Assembly: GCA_030159235.1 (NCBI GenBank)
Contig: BSBG01000002.1
Span: forward strand, 186,001-250,000
Direction: 5' to 3'
DNA from: Bacillus safensis
GTDB taxonomy: Bacteria > Bacillota > Bacilli > Bacillales > Bacillaceae
DNA length: 64,000 bases
Positions 42,739-49,814 of this stretch are shown here, in pieces (position 1 is the stretch's first letter; the number at the start of each line of letters is the position of its first letter). The position numbers and the translations under genes were made by a program. A model generated the notes under the pieces. It saw only the letters and a program-made list of their open reading frames with translations, searched no databases and was not told the origin of the DNA.

Positions 42739-43341
42739 TCATTTTAATGCTTTGATACAAATGTATGTATCATAGTGATAAACTGAAACGTCTCTAAAGT
42801 GATACGCTGAAAAAAGGCCGCTGATCTCCTGTTCACTGTACGAAGAAAAAGATTGTGATCGTTTTTTTTCCTTCACCAGCTCCTGCTTTTGGAAAGATAA
42901 GAATACTTCTCCATCCACTTGAAGGACGCGGTACACTTCCTTCATGACTTGCTCAATATCCTTCAAATAATAGATCGTCTGCACTGTAAATAATTTATTG
43001 AATGATCTGTCTTCAAAAGGTAAATGCTCTGCCTTACCAAGTGTGATGACGGCTTTGTCCTGTTCGGCAAGCTTCTTATGTTTTCTTTTTGCATATTTAA
43101 CCATATGACAAGAGGCATCCACTCCATATATTTTTCCGCGATCAAGCTTTTCTGCTACCTTCGCTAAGGTGGTGCCTCTTCCTGTTCCGATTTCTAAAAT
43201 TCGGTCATTTTCTTGTATATTTAAGAGTTGAATCGTCCATTCATTGATATTATGATGATTTTTTTCCATATAGCGGGCAACCCATTTTGAAAACAAGCCT
43301 TTTGGTTCCCTCATTTGTTTTCCAATCCAGCTTTGAATCAA
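42739..43341 (-). CDS. Class I SAM-dependent methyltransferase (YdaC-like)
   Basis: 200 residues if the TTG at 43341 is used, with AGG 8 bases upstream; GTG at 43350 is an alternative. Motif I is ILEIGTGRGTTLAKVAEKLD, followed by YGVDASCHMVKYA and FEDRSFNKLFTVQTIYYL. The N-terminal IGKQMREPKG matches the YdaC group of uncharacterised Bacillus methyltransferases. Substrate unknown. Confidence 0.8.
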   Translation of the reverse strand: MIQSWIGKQMREPKGLFSKWVARYMEKNHHNINEWTIQLLNIQENDRILEIGTGRGTTLAKVAEKLDRGKIYGVDASCHMVKYAKRKHKKLAEQDKAVITLGKAEHLPFEDRSFNKLFTVQTIYYLKDIEQVMKEVYRVLQVDGEVFLSFQKQELVKEKKRSQSFSSYSEQEISGLFSAYHFRDVSVYHYDTYICIKALK

Positions 43342-43609
43342 TGTTAACACCTGCTTTACACCAGTAAATAAAACTATTTACGAATTTTCTTACTTTTCAT
43401 ATCGGCTCTCATAGAACAAATTTTAAGACCTAGTCCTAATTCATTTGTCTTTTATAAGACGGCACCTTTTCAGAAAATGTTTCGCAGAAAGTGAAAAAAT
43501 TTTGATCTGAATAGGCGTTTTCATTATTTGTACTCAGATTGATTTCGTTTTCTGCATGAGCTGCATAATTTATAAATGTATCTTGATTAGATAAAGGTGG
43601 TGCTAGATT

Positions 43610-43735
43610 ATGGGCTTTGGCGGTTATTCTGGAGGCTACTGCGGTGGCTACGGTGGCGGTTTTGCAGGCGGATTCGCATTGCTTGTTGTACTGTTCATTT
43701 TGTTGATCATCATCGGTGCAAGCTGGATTTGCTAA
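43610..43735 (+). CDS. YjcZ-family sporulation micro-protein (41 aa)
   Basis: 41 residues: a Gly/Tyr-rich N-terminus (MGFGGYSGGYCGGYGGGFAG) and one hydrophobic helix (ALLVVLFILLIIIGASWIC). This is the classic YjcZ layout; many paralogues occur in Bacillus spores. AAAGGTGGTG precedes the ATG and a strong terminator follows. The longer minus-strand frame over this region is an antisense shadow. Paralogue at 8870-9004. Confidence 0.9.
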   Translation: MGFGGYSGGYCGGYGGGFAGGFALLVVLFILLIIIGASWIC

Positions 43736-43739
43736 TGTA

Positions 43740-43778
43740 AAAGGAGCAGGAAACGTCATGGTTTCCTGCTCCTTTTCT
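43740..43778. terminator. Terminator shared by the YjcZ gene and the micro-ORF operon
   Basis: AAAAGGAGCAGGAAAC / GTTTCCTGCTCCTTTT with a 5-6 base loop; it lies between the convergent YjcZ gene and the 53-residue gene. Confidence 0.9.
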
Positions 43779-43940
43779 TTAATACCAATAAGTCCGGTAC
43801 TGATACATATAACGTCTGAGCATTTCTTGCTGCTCTCTTTGCATTCGGTAAGGATTCCCGTACCCGTGCTTTAAGGAATGCGGAATAGATGCATACCCGT
43901 GCCCCACAGACGGGAACCTCATATATGGTGACATCGACAT
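43779..43940 (-). CDS. 53-aa Tyr/His/Arg-rich protein, last cistron of the yrzI-type operon
   Basis: Begins MSMSPYMRFPSVGHGYASIP and ends YMYQYRTYWY. GAGGTGATC lies 6 bases before the ATG. It has no membrane helix and is rich in Tyr, Arg, Gly and His. Its position matches the fourth small frame (S1024) of the B. subtilis yrzI operon, as I recall that operon. Function unknown. The sequence has a coat-protein-like composition, but that is weak evidence. Confidence 0.65.
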   Translation of the reverse strand: MSMSPYMRFPSVGHGYASIPHSLKHGYGNPYRMQREQQEMLRRYMYQYRTYWY

Positions 43941-44006
43941 TCTTTGATCACCTCACAATCTCCTTTTACGGTTATCATATGTGCAGGTGATCAATGATGA
44001 GCGTGT

Positions 44007-44063
44007 CTAAACCTGGTCCTTCTCCCTTGTATAACAATCAAGCATTGCAAGCATCATAAACAT
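44007..44063 (-). CDS. 18-aa peptide, S1025-like, with possible Rae1 site
   Basis: MFMMLAMLDCYTREKDQV, with the strong site AAAAGGAGGAG 6 bases upstream of the ATG. In B. subtilis the yrzI operon contains a 17-codon frame, S1025, that is cleaved by the ribosome-associated RNase Rae1 near Glu-Lys codons. Here the third cistron has the same position and size and contains GAG AAG (Glu-Lys). A peptide this short is supported by its ribosome-binding site and synteny, not by family search. Confidence 0.6.
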   Translation of the reverse strand: MFMMLAMLDCYTREKDQV

Positions 44064-44100
44064 GTCAATCTCCTCCTTTTCACATTTTTCATTTCCTGTT

Positions 44101-44235
44101 TTAGTTCATGTACTTTAGTTGTTTCTGTTTCATTTCTTCATAAAATGTTTCGACTTCTTGTTCGTAAAGAACGGTTTCAATATCCTTGTATTTACGCTGG
44201 ATCGTCAATGTAATAAAAAATAAATGGATTGTCAT
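44101..44235 (-). CDS. yrzI: YrzI-family small protein
   Basis: 44 residues: MTIHLFFITLTIQRKYKDIE, then a helix EQEVETFYEEMKQKQLKYMN. The hydrophobic N-terminus followed by charged helix with TIQ(R/K) is the YrzI family pattern. AGGGAGGTGA lies 6 bases before the ATG. It lies downstream of the mcc operon region, as in B. subtilis, within a series of small cistrons each with its own strong ribosome-binding site. Confidence 0.85.
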   Translation of the reverse strand: MTIHLFFITLTIQRKYKDIETVLYEQEVETFYEEMKQKQLKYMN

Positions 44236-44376
44236 ATACGCTCACCTCCCTTCAGTTCGCAGCACGCGAAATAGCCCGCAGATCTTCTTTATCAGTTGAC
44301 CTGCGGGCACACAAAAATGCAGATCAAAAGACAGTGTCTTCTAACCTGCAATGGATGATACGTGTGAAATCCTCGT

Positions 44377-44496
44377 TTACTTAAACAGTTTTGAAGCGTG
44401 CACCGTATAAGGCAAAGGAAGGACACGAGCTCTTCCACAGGCTGATGACATGATGAAATTGTTGTTGAATTGATTCCAAGTAGATACGAATAACAT
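44377..44496 (-). CDS. 39-aa peptide, first cistron of the yrzI-type operon
   Basis: Starts MLFVSTWNQFNNNF and ends YTVHASKLFK. AAAGGAGG is placed 9 bases before the ATG. Position corresponds to S1027 of the B. subtilis yrzI operon. No motif recognised. An inverted repeat (GCCCGCAG / CTGCGGGC, 44273-44310) without a T tract lies between this cistron and yrzI and may affect processing. Confidence 0.6.
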   Translation of the reverse strand: MLFVSTWNQFNNNFIMSSACGRARVLPLPYTVHASKLFK

Positions 44497-44607
44497 ATTC
44501 TTCAGCCTCCTTTACGTTTTTTTAATTACTTTGTAAGTATATCCAGCAGGCATCATTTTGTAAACCTGTTTTTAGTAATTTAGATGATTTTTGTGCTTTT
44601 GACTAAA

Positions 44608-44637
44608 ATTCTACAGTTATTCTTGTCCTATTGTCCA
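44608..44637 (-). promoter_or_regulatory. Possible sigma-A promoter of the yrzI-type operon
   Basis: TGGACA (44632-44637), 18-base spacer, TAGAAT (44608-44613) on the minus strand, about 110 bases before the first small cistron. Confidence 0.45.
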
Positions 44638-44645
44638 ATACAATT

Positions 44646-44681
44646 AAAAAAAGCCCCCTCAAATACATGAGGAGACTTTTC
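44646..44681 (-). terminator. Terminator of the mcc operon
   Basis: AAAGTCTCCTCA / TGAGGGGGCTTT with one mismatch and a 6-base loop, followed by T7 on the minus strand, just after yrhC. Confidence 0.85.
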
Positions 44682-44684
44682 GGA

Positions 44685-44924
44685 TTAATCTTCATCTAAT
44701 TCTTGCAGTTTTTTTTGAAAAAAGATCGCACGTTTGACACAAAGAAAAGCTGCTAATAAGAAAACACAATCTATTCCCATCATCAGCATTTTTGGAGATG
44801 CTTCGATGTGCTGATTCGGTAAAATCGTACCAATATATAAAAAGGTGCTGACAGCAAGCAAAATAAAAGCGTACTGCTTGTAATCTGTCACTAAACCACT
44901 CCACTTTTTCTTCACTTGTTTCAC
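44685..44924 (-). CDS. yrhC: YrhC-like small membrane protein
   Basis: 79 residues with two predicted membrane helices (about 15-35 and 43-65) between a basic N-terminus and a charged C-terminus. B. subtilis yrhC (76 aa) occupies the same position as last gene of the yrrT-mtnN-mccA-mccB operon. Its role is unknown. Confidence 0.85.
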   Translation of the reverse strand: MKQVKKKWSGLVTDYKQYAFILLAVSTFLYIGTILPNQHIEASPKMLMMGIDCVFLLAAFLCVKRAIFFQKKLQELDED

Positions 44925-44987
44925 CTTCCAGTTATCAATGTCTATTCATAGCTTAACATAGTGAGAGAAAGCGAGGAGCATGTAAAT

Positions 44988-46136
44988 CTATCCATTCGCT
45001 AGTGCGCTTAGTCCTTGCTTGATATCATTTAGTAAATCATCAATATCTTCAATACCAACGGAAATACGAATTAAACCATCTGTGATGCCAAGCTCCTCCC
45101 GGCGGTCTTTTGGAATGGACGCATGGGTCATCCGGGCAGGGACAGAAATTAAGCTTTCAACCGCTCCAAGACTTTCTGCGATCGTAAACAGCTTAAGATG
45201 GCTTAAAAATACATCCACATGTTCTTCTTTTCCAATATCAAAAGAGATCATGCCGCCGAAGCCGGTTGCTTGTGTTTTCGCAAGTTCATGTCCAGGGTGT
45301 GCACTAAGGCCTGGGTAATAAACACGTGTGACCGCTGAATGTTGTTCTAAAAACTCAGCGATTTTCTGTGCATTTTGCTGATGTGCTTCCATTCTAAGTC
45401 CAAGCGTTTTCATCCCTCTCATGAGAAGCCATGAATCCTGCGGTCCAAGAATTCCGCCTGTCGAGTTTTGAACAAAGTGCAGTTCTTCTCCAAGCTCTTT
45501 TGTCGCGGTTACGACAAGCCCACCTACGACATCACTATGGCCGCCTAAATATTTAGTCGCGCTGTGCAAGACGATGTCCGCACCATATTCAATCGGCTTT
45601 TGGAAATACGGTGTGAAAAATGTATTATCGACAATCATCAAGATGTTGGCTTCTTTTGTCAATTGGCCGATGGCTTTTAGATCCGTCATTTTGAGTAAAG
45701 GATTGGTTGGTGATTCAATGTAAACGGCTTTTGTTTCAGGTAAAATCGCTTTTTTCACCGCTTCAGGATCACTTGTATCTACAAATGTCGCTTGAATACC
45801 AATACGGTTTAGCACTTTCGTGATGACGCGGTAGGTTCCGCCATATACATCATCTGTCAAGACAATATGATCCCCACTGTTAAACAGCATCATGACAGCT
45901 GTAATGGCTGCCATCCCTGAACCAAATGCGTAGCCGTTTGCCCCTCCTTCAAGATCACGAATGACTGTTTCAAGTGCTGTTCTTGTTGGATTTGCTGTTC
46001 TAGAGTATTCATACCCTGTATGTTCGCCTGCTTTCGGCTGCTTATAAGTGCTCACTTGGTAAATTGGAACCGATACGGCGCCTGTTTTTTCATCGCCCGT
46101 TGTTCCACCGTGAATCATCATTGTTTTTGGTTTCAT
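44988..46136 (-). CDS. mccB: MccB, cystathionine gamma-lyase / homocysteine gamma-lyase
   Basis: 382 residues from the ATG at 46136, whose site GAGGGAGG lies inside the last codons of mccA. PLP-dependent Cys/Met metabolism family: YSRTANPTR near the N-terminus, GSGMAAI, the Asp in VDNTFFTPYFQ, and the PLP Lys in HSATKYLGGHSD. It splits cystathionine to cysteine, 2-oxobutyrate and ammonia, completing conversion of homocysteine to cysteine. Near-identical in sequence to B. subtilis MccB. Confidence 0.96.
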   Translation of the reverse strand: MKPKTMMIHGGTTGDEKTGAVSVPIYQVSTYKQPKAGEHTGYEYSRTANPTRTALETVIRDLEGGANGYAFGSGMAAITAVMMLFNSGDHIVLTDDVYGGTYRVITKVLNRIGIQATFVDTSDPEAVKKAILPETKAVYIESPTNPLLKMTDLKAIGQLTKEANILMIVDNTFFTPYFQKPIEYGADIVLHSATKYLGGHSDVVGGLVVTATKELGEELHFVQNSTGGILGPQDSWLLMRGMKTLGLRMEAHQQNAQKIAEFLEQHSAVTRVYYPGLSAHPGHELAKTQATGFGGMISFDIGKEEHVDVFLSHLKLFTIAESLGAVESLISVPARMTHASIPKDRREELGITDGLIRISVGIEDIDDLLNDIKQGLSALANG

Positions 46137-46137
46137 T

Positions 46138-47061
46138 CTATTTTCCTCCCTCATAAATTCCTTTACTTAAATATCGCTCGCTGCTGTCAGGAAAGATGGT
46201 CACAATGACTGTCCCAGGTGCTGCCTTTTTCGCTTCCTCTAAAGCAGCAAATAACGCGGCTCCAGAAGAGCTTCCAATGAGAACACCCTCTTTTTCAGCG
46301 GCTTCTTTCACCATTTGGAAAGCATCATCGTCACTGACAGTGTAAATGTCATCGAATAAAGCCGGCTCCATATACTCTGGGATAAATTCAAGGCCAATTC
46401 CTTCCGTTCTATGCGGGCCTGGGTCTCCTCCATTTAAAATTGATCCTTCTGGCTCCACAACAACCGTTTTTAACGATGGATGCTGCTCCTTTAAATAGGC
46501 GGCACATCCTTGAAAAGTTCCGCCTGATCCTGCTCCTGCCACGAATACGTCGATGTTCCCTTTTAAATCGGACCATATTTCAGGACCGAGCGTTTTGTAG
46601 TAAGTCAATGGATTTACTTGGTTTTTAAATTGTAAAACGCAATAGGCATTATCAAGGCTTGCCTCTAGTTCAAGGGCTCGATTAATTGCACCCTTCATGC
46701 CCTCATTTCTTGGCGTGTGAATAATCTCTGCACCGAGTGCCTTCATGAGCTGTTGTTTTTCTTGACTAAAATGTTCTGGTACACAAAAAATGGTCTGCAA
46801 TTGATGCTTCCTTGCACTTAGAGCAAGCCCAATTCCTGTGTTTCCAGCGGTCGCTTCAATAATGGTTCCGCCTGGACGCAGTTTGCCAGATGCTAATGCT
46901 TCTCTTATGAGCATATCACCTAAACGATCCTTAATACTTCCACCTGGATTCATCATCTCAAGCTTCGCGTACACCTCAACGCCTTCCGGGATGCCAATCC
47001 CTGACAACTTTAAAAGCGGTGTGCGGCCAATTAATTCTGTAATGTCCTTTATGACAGCCAT
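46138..47061 (-). CDS. mccA: MccA, cystathionine beta-synthase (O-acetylserine dependent)
   Basis: 307 residues with the PLP fold of the cysteine synthase family: NPGGSIKDR (PLP Lys), EATAGNTGIGLALSA, and GAGSGGTFQG phosphate loop. MccA joins homocysteine and O-acetylserine to give cystathionine. Start has GGAAGGGAATTAT upstream. It precedes mccB with only one base between stop and start. Confidence 0.96.
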   Translation of the reverse strand: MAVIKDITELIGRTPLLKLSGIGIPEGVEVYAKLEMMNPGGSIKDRLGDMLIREALASGKLRPGGTIIEATAGNTGIGLALSARKHQLQTIFCVPEHFSQEKQQLMKALGAEIIHTPRNEGMKGAINRALELEASLDNAYCVLQFKNQVNPLTYYKTLGPEIWSDLKGNIDVFVAGAGSGGTFQGCAAYLKEQHPSLKTVVVEPEGSILNGGDPGPHRTEGIGLEFIPEYMEPALFDDIYTVSDDDAFQMVKEAAEKEGVLIGSSSGAALFAALEEAKKAAPGTVIVTIFPDSSERYLSKGIYEGGK

Positions 47062-47083
47062 ATAATTCCCTTCCTTTGCATGG

Positions 47084-47109
47084 AAAAGAAGGGGAAAACC
47101 CCTTCTTTT
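47084..47109 (-). terminator. Hairpin between mtnN and mccA, possible internal attenuator
   Basis: AAAAGAAGGGG, 4-base loop, CCCCTTCTTTT, perfect 11-base arms, overlapping the mtnN stop codon. The T tract on the minus strand is short (TTTTCC), so it may only reduce or stabilise the transcript inside the operon. Confidence 0.6.
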
Positions 47110-47803
47110 ATTGTGTTTGCTTTATCATACGCAGGACAAGGTCGGTTGAGTGAATCGCTGCTTGCTCAAGGAATTGATCAAAGGAGATATTGGATTCTTT
47201 CCCTGCAATATCCGAAAGGGCACGAACGACAACAAATGGTGTTCCAAAGAGCTGGCAGACTTGCGCAACGGCTGCGGCTTCCATTTCCACCGCATATAGC
47301 TCTGGAAACTTCTCTCTCACAAACGCCACACGAGCCGGATCATTCATAAATGAATCACCTGTTGCAATCGTTCCTTTTGCCACTTGAATATGATCAATCT
47401 CTAAAGCAGATTCCTCTGCCAGCTTCACAAGCTTTTCATCCGCAACGAAAGCAGCTGGAAGTCCTGGCACTTGTCCATATTCGTAATCAAAGATGGTCAC
47501 ATCCACATCATGATGTCTCACATCAGTAGAGATGACAATATCCCCTACATTTAATGAGTGATGGAAACCGCCAGCAGATCCTGTATTGATCACATAATCT
47601 GGCTGAAAGCGGTCAAGCAGTAAGGTTGTGCTGACCGCTGCATTTACTTTTCCAATCCCTGATTTTAATAAAATCACTTCTTTATCTTCATAAACACCTG
47701 TTGTAAATTCACACCCAGCGATGTTTTCTTGTGTAGCATTCTTTAGTTGATCTCTTAAAATCGTTACTTCTTCTTCCATTGCACCTATAACTGCGATTTT
47801 CAA
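47108..47803 (-). CDS. mtnN: MtnN, 5'-methylthioadenosine/S-adenosylhomocysteine nucleosidase
   Basis: 231 residues starting [16 protein letters not shown]. The nucleosidase family features [33 protein letters not shown] (catalytic Asp in RALSD) are present. It removes adenine from MTA and SAH, giving S-ribosylhomocysteine that feeds homocysteine formation and the mccAB steps. Confidence 0.96.
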   Translation of the reverse strand: MKIAVIGAMEEEVTILRDQLKNATQENIAGCEFTTGVYEDKEVILLKSGIGKVNAAVSTTLLLDRFQPDYVINTGSAGGFHHSLNVGDIVISTDVRHHDVDVTIFDYEYGQVPGLPAAFVADEKLVKLAEESALEIDHIQVAKGTIATGDSFMNDPARVAFVREKFPELYAVEMEAAAVAQVCQLFGTPFVVVRALSDIAGKESNISFDQFLEQAAIHSTDLVLRMIKQTQ

Positions 47804-47818
47804 AACAAAAACATCCTT

Positions 47819-48460
47819 TCATTCCCTTTTCTTCGCTTCTACGATCCAAACAAAATCATTCATTTGATGAAAGGACGTGCTAAAACCTTCTTCTTCAAAG
47901 ATTTTCTTTAGCACATCAATCGTTGGATAATATTCCGTTTCTAAATCCTCTGCAAGCTGATCGAATCCTGCGGCTTTTGCTTTACCTATTTCAGCTTGAT
48001 GTGCTGCTTGAGTTTGAAACATTGTATCAGCAAAGACTATTTTACCATCTGAGTGAAGGATGTTGCTATAGGTGTGAATGGCTTGTTTTTTTTCTTCGTC
48101 CGTTAAATGGTGGAAAGCATATGAGCTGACGATCGTATCTAGCTCAAAAGGCGGCGCTGGAAATGATAAAAAATCCCCATCATGAAACACATCTGGTACT
48201 CCTTTTTGAAGAGCCGCTTTCTTCATCGCATCTGATGGTTCAACACCAAACACGTTCTTATCAGCCGCAAGTAGTAGCGCTGTTAAATTCCCCGTACCGC
48301 TTCCAAACTCAAGAACATATTGGCCTGAGCGGCGGGCAATCTCTTTTAAAATAGCCGGATACCGGCGAAATACTTCTTCATATTGCTCGTCATGACCACT
48401 TACCGTGTCATCATAAGAGTCAGCCCAATGATCAAATAAAGAAAGAAACTCACGTCCCAT
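47819..48460 (-). CDS. yrrT: YrrT, SAM-dependent methyltransferase of the mcc operon
   Basis: 213 residues, as in B. subtilis, from the ATG at 48460 with GGAGGG upstream. Motif I VLEFGSGTGNLTALLL, then FGVEPSDAMKKAA and SYAFHHLTDEEK. It is the first gene of the operon that turns methionine-cycle products into cysteine; its methyl acceptor is unknown. In B. subtilis the operon is repressed by CymR; ATACGCATAGGAAT upstream (near 48490-48510) may be part of a CymR box. Confidence 0.93.
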   Translation of the reverse strand: MGREFLSLFDHWADSYDDTVSGHDEQYEEVFRRYPAILKEIARRSGQYVLEFGSGTGNLTALLLAADKNVFGVEPSDAMKKAALQKGVPDVFHDGDFLSFPAPPFELDTIVSSYAFHHLTDEEKKQAIHTYSNILHSDGKIVFADTMFQTQAAHQAEIGKAKAAGFDQLAEDLETEYYPTIDVLKKIFEEEGFSTSFHQMNDFVWIVEAKKRE

Positions 48461-48646
48461 TTTCTTTCCCTCCACTTTATCTATTTATTCCTATGCGTAT
48501 AGTATGCTTTATTCCGTCGAACAGTTCCTATCCTACCACATCTTCTGTTTCTTTCCTACTAAAAAATACTGGGAGGGGCAGAAAAATATTTGCCCTTCTG
48601 AAGGAGAGAGATTAAGATGAATGGAGAGTATAGAGAGGTGAATCAA

Positions 48647-48850
48647 ATGGGTTTTCAGCTGGATTTTTTAAAGGATAAAATTGAATTTTTTGAAGCAGCA
48701 TCTTTAAAAGAACTTGAACAAAAGATCCAAAAACAAATTGAACATAATCAGGCGATTCTGCTGGCCGTTCATTCTGTCAGTCATCAAACGACTGTGATCG
48801 ATGACCGGATTTTGTATACAGCGGTTGTTCATTTTAAAGCAAATATCTAA
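48647..48850 (+). CDS. yrzA: YrzA, small DUF2536 protein
   Basis: 67 residues, from the ATG at 48647 with GAGAGGTGA upstream. MGFQLDFLKDKIEFFEAASL, then KELEQKIQKQIEHNQAIL match B. subtilis YrzA closely and at the same length. Function unknown. It is convergent with yrrS; the two originally shared a terminator that is now duplicated around a repeat element. Confidence 0.9.
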   Translation: MGFQLDFLKDKIEFFEAASLKELEQKIQKQIEHNQAILLAVHSVSHQTTVIDDRILYTAVVHFKANI

Positions 48851-48855
48851 ATAAA

Positions 48856-48879
48856 AAAGATAGCATTTCTGCTATCTTT
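48856..48879. repeat. Terminator hairpin copy 1 (24-bp direct repeat)
   Basis: AAAGATAGCA, TTTC loop, TGCTATCTTT: a perfect palindrome directly after yrzA. The same 24 bases recur at 49055-49078 after a 175-base insert. Confidence 0.9.
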
Positions 48880-48885
48880 CAGCGT

Positions 48886-49048
48886 GTAGACAAACCCTCG
48901 CATTCTTTGTCAGGGCTGCGCTCCAGTGCTCACGAATCTCAAATTCGCTCCGCTTTGGTGCTCGATCTTCCTAGACTTCAAAGGTTTTCTATCACACTGA
49001 AAAGAAGACAAAGGGCTAAAATAAAGATCATTTTAGCCCTTTGTCAAC
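48886..49048. mobile_element. Short repeat element (MITE-like, about 163 bp), copy B
   Basis: Begins GTAGACAAA (48886-48894) and ends TTTGTCAAC (49040-49048), imperfect terminal inverted repeats. The right part contains the long hairpin GACAAAGGGCTAAAAT / ATTTTAGCCCTTTGTC (49007-49045), which is shared with copy A at 28901-28959. No protein is encoded. It is bracketed by a 24-base duplication of the yrzA-yrrS terminator. The outer limits are uncertain by a few bases. Confidence 0.6.
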
Positions 49049-49054
49049 ATTCTG

Positions 49055-49078
49055 AAAGATAGCATTTCTGCTATCTTT
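49055..49078. repeat. Terminator hairpin copy 2 (24-bp direct repeat), terminator of yrrS
   Basis: Identical to 48856-48879. It lies just after the yrrS stop codon (49085) on the minus strand, and T/A runs on both sides support termination. Confidence 0.9.
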
Positions 49079-49084
49079 TTTTGT

Positions 49085-49747
49085 TTACCTTAATTTTTCA
49101 ACCTTCACAGGTTTCCAGCCTTTTTCATCTACCCACGTAATTTCCACGCGGTAGCGTTCACCTGTTGATTTATCACGGACGGTTCCCTTTGCATCTTGAG
49201 GGCCTCCGTTATTACCTAACCAAAGAACCGTCATTTGATCTTCTGAAATTCCCGTCGCATAAGACATGGCATTGATCATTTCTTTCCAGTCTTTTGAGTT
49301 AGAGTCATAGGTCGCTGTATGTGAACCGGATTGCTCTGTTCCTACAGGCTTCCAGTCATCGTTTTCGTATGTTTTGTCTACGTCACTCGTTTTGCCGCCG
49401 TCTGTTTCTTTGGCGTCCTTCAACGCATCTTTATTAGGCTTTTCTTCATCATCTGTCTTTTTCGTATTGTCGTCTTGATCAGATGAATCATCTTTTTTTG
49501 CATCTGAATCATCGGATGTGTCTTTCTTTGGATCCTTCACATCTTCTTTCGAGTTTTGTTTATTTTCACTTGTTGCAGGTGCCGTTTTTGATGGTTCGTC
49601 TGCTACATCTTTTGGTGGTCTATTAAAAATTAACAAACTCGATGCAACAACCAAAATAAGCACCACAACGATACCAATTAATACGTTAAGCACCATATTC
49701 GCCTTTCTGCGCTTATCACGATGTTCAAATCGAGAATTTCTACTCAA
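49085..49747 (-). CDS. yrrS: YrrS, membrane-anchored DUF1510 protein
   Basis: 220 residues: a basic cytoplasmic start (RFEHRDKRRKAN), one membrane helix (about 19-40), a long low-complexity Lys/Asp/Ser/Glu region (about 45-130), and a C-terminal DUF1510 domain (NDDWKPVGTEQSG ... VTWVDEKGW). In B. subtilis it is co-transcribed with pbpI. The domain probably sits in the cell-wall space; no enzyme function is known. Confidence 0.92.
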   Translation of the reverse strand: MSRNSRFEHRDKRRKANMVLNVLIGIVVVLILVVASSLLIFNRPPKDVADEPSKTAPATSENKQNSKEDVKDPKKDTSDDSDAKKDDSSDQDDNTKKTDDEEKPNKDALKDAKETDGGKTSDVDKTYENDDWKPVGTEQSGSHTATYDSNSKDWKEMINAMSYATGISEDQMTVLWLGNNGGPQDAKGTVRDKSTGERYRVEITWVDEKGWKPVKVEKLR

Positions 49748-49814
49748 AATCTCTGCACTCCTTTGCCTCTGTTCCCTAAGTCGTTACTATTCTAACATGT
49801 CATGAAGGGATGTT

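Noticed and set aside
43436-43759. A 107-codon minus-strand frame over the 41-aa YjcZ gene
   Set aside because: Antisense to a typical YjcZ micro-gene with strong ribosome-binding site and terminator; composition is that of a shadow frame.
44273-44310. Inverted repeat GCCCGCAG / CTGCGGGC as a terminator
   Set aside because: There is no T tract on either strand and the loop is 19 bases; kept only as a possible processing element in the small operon.
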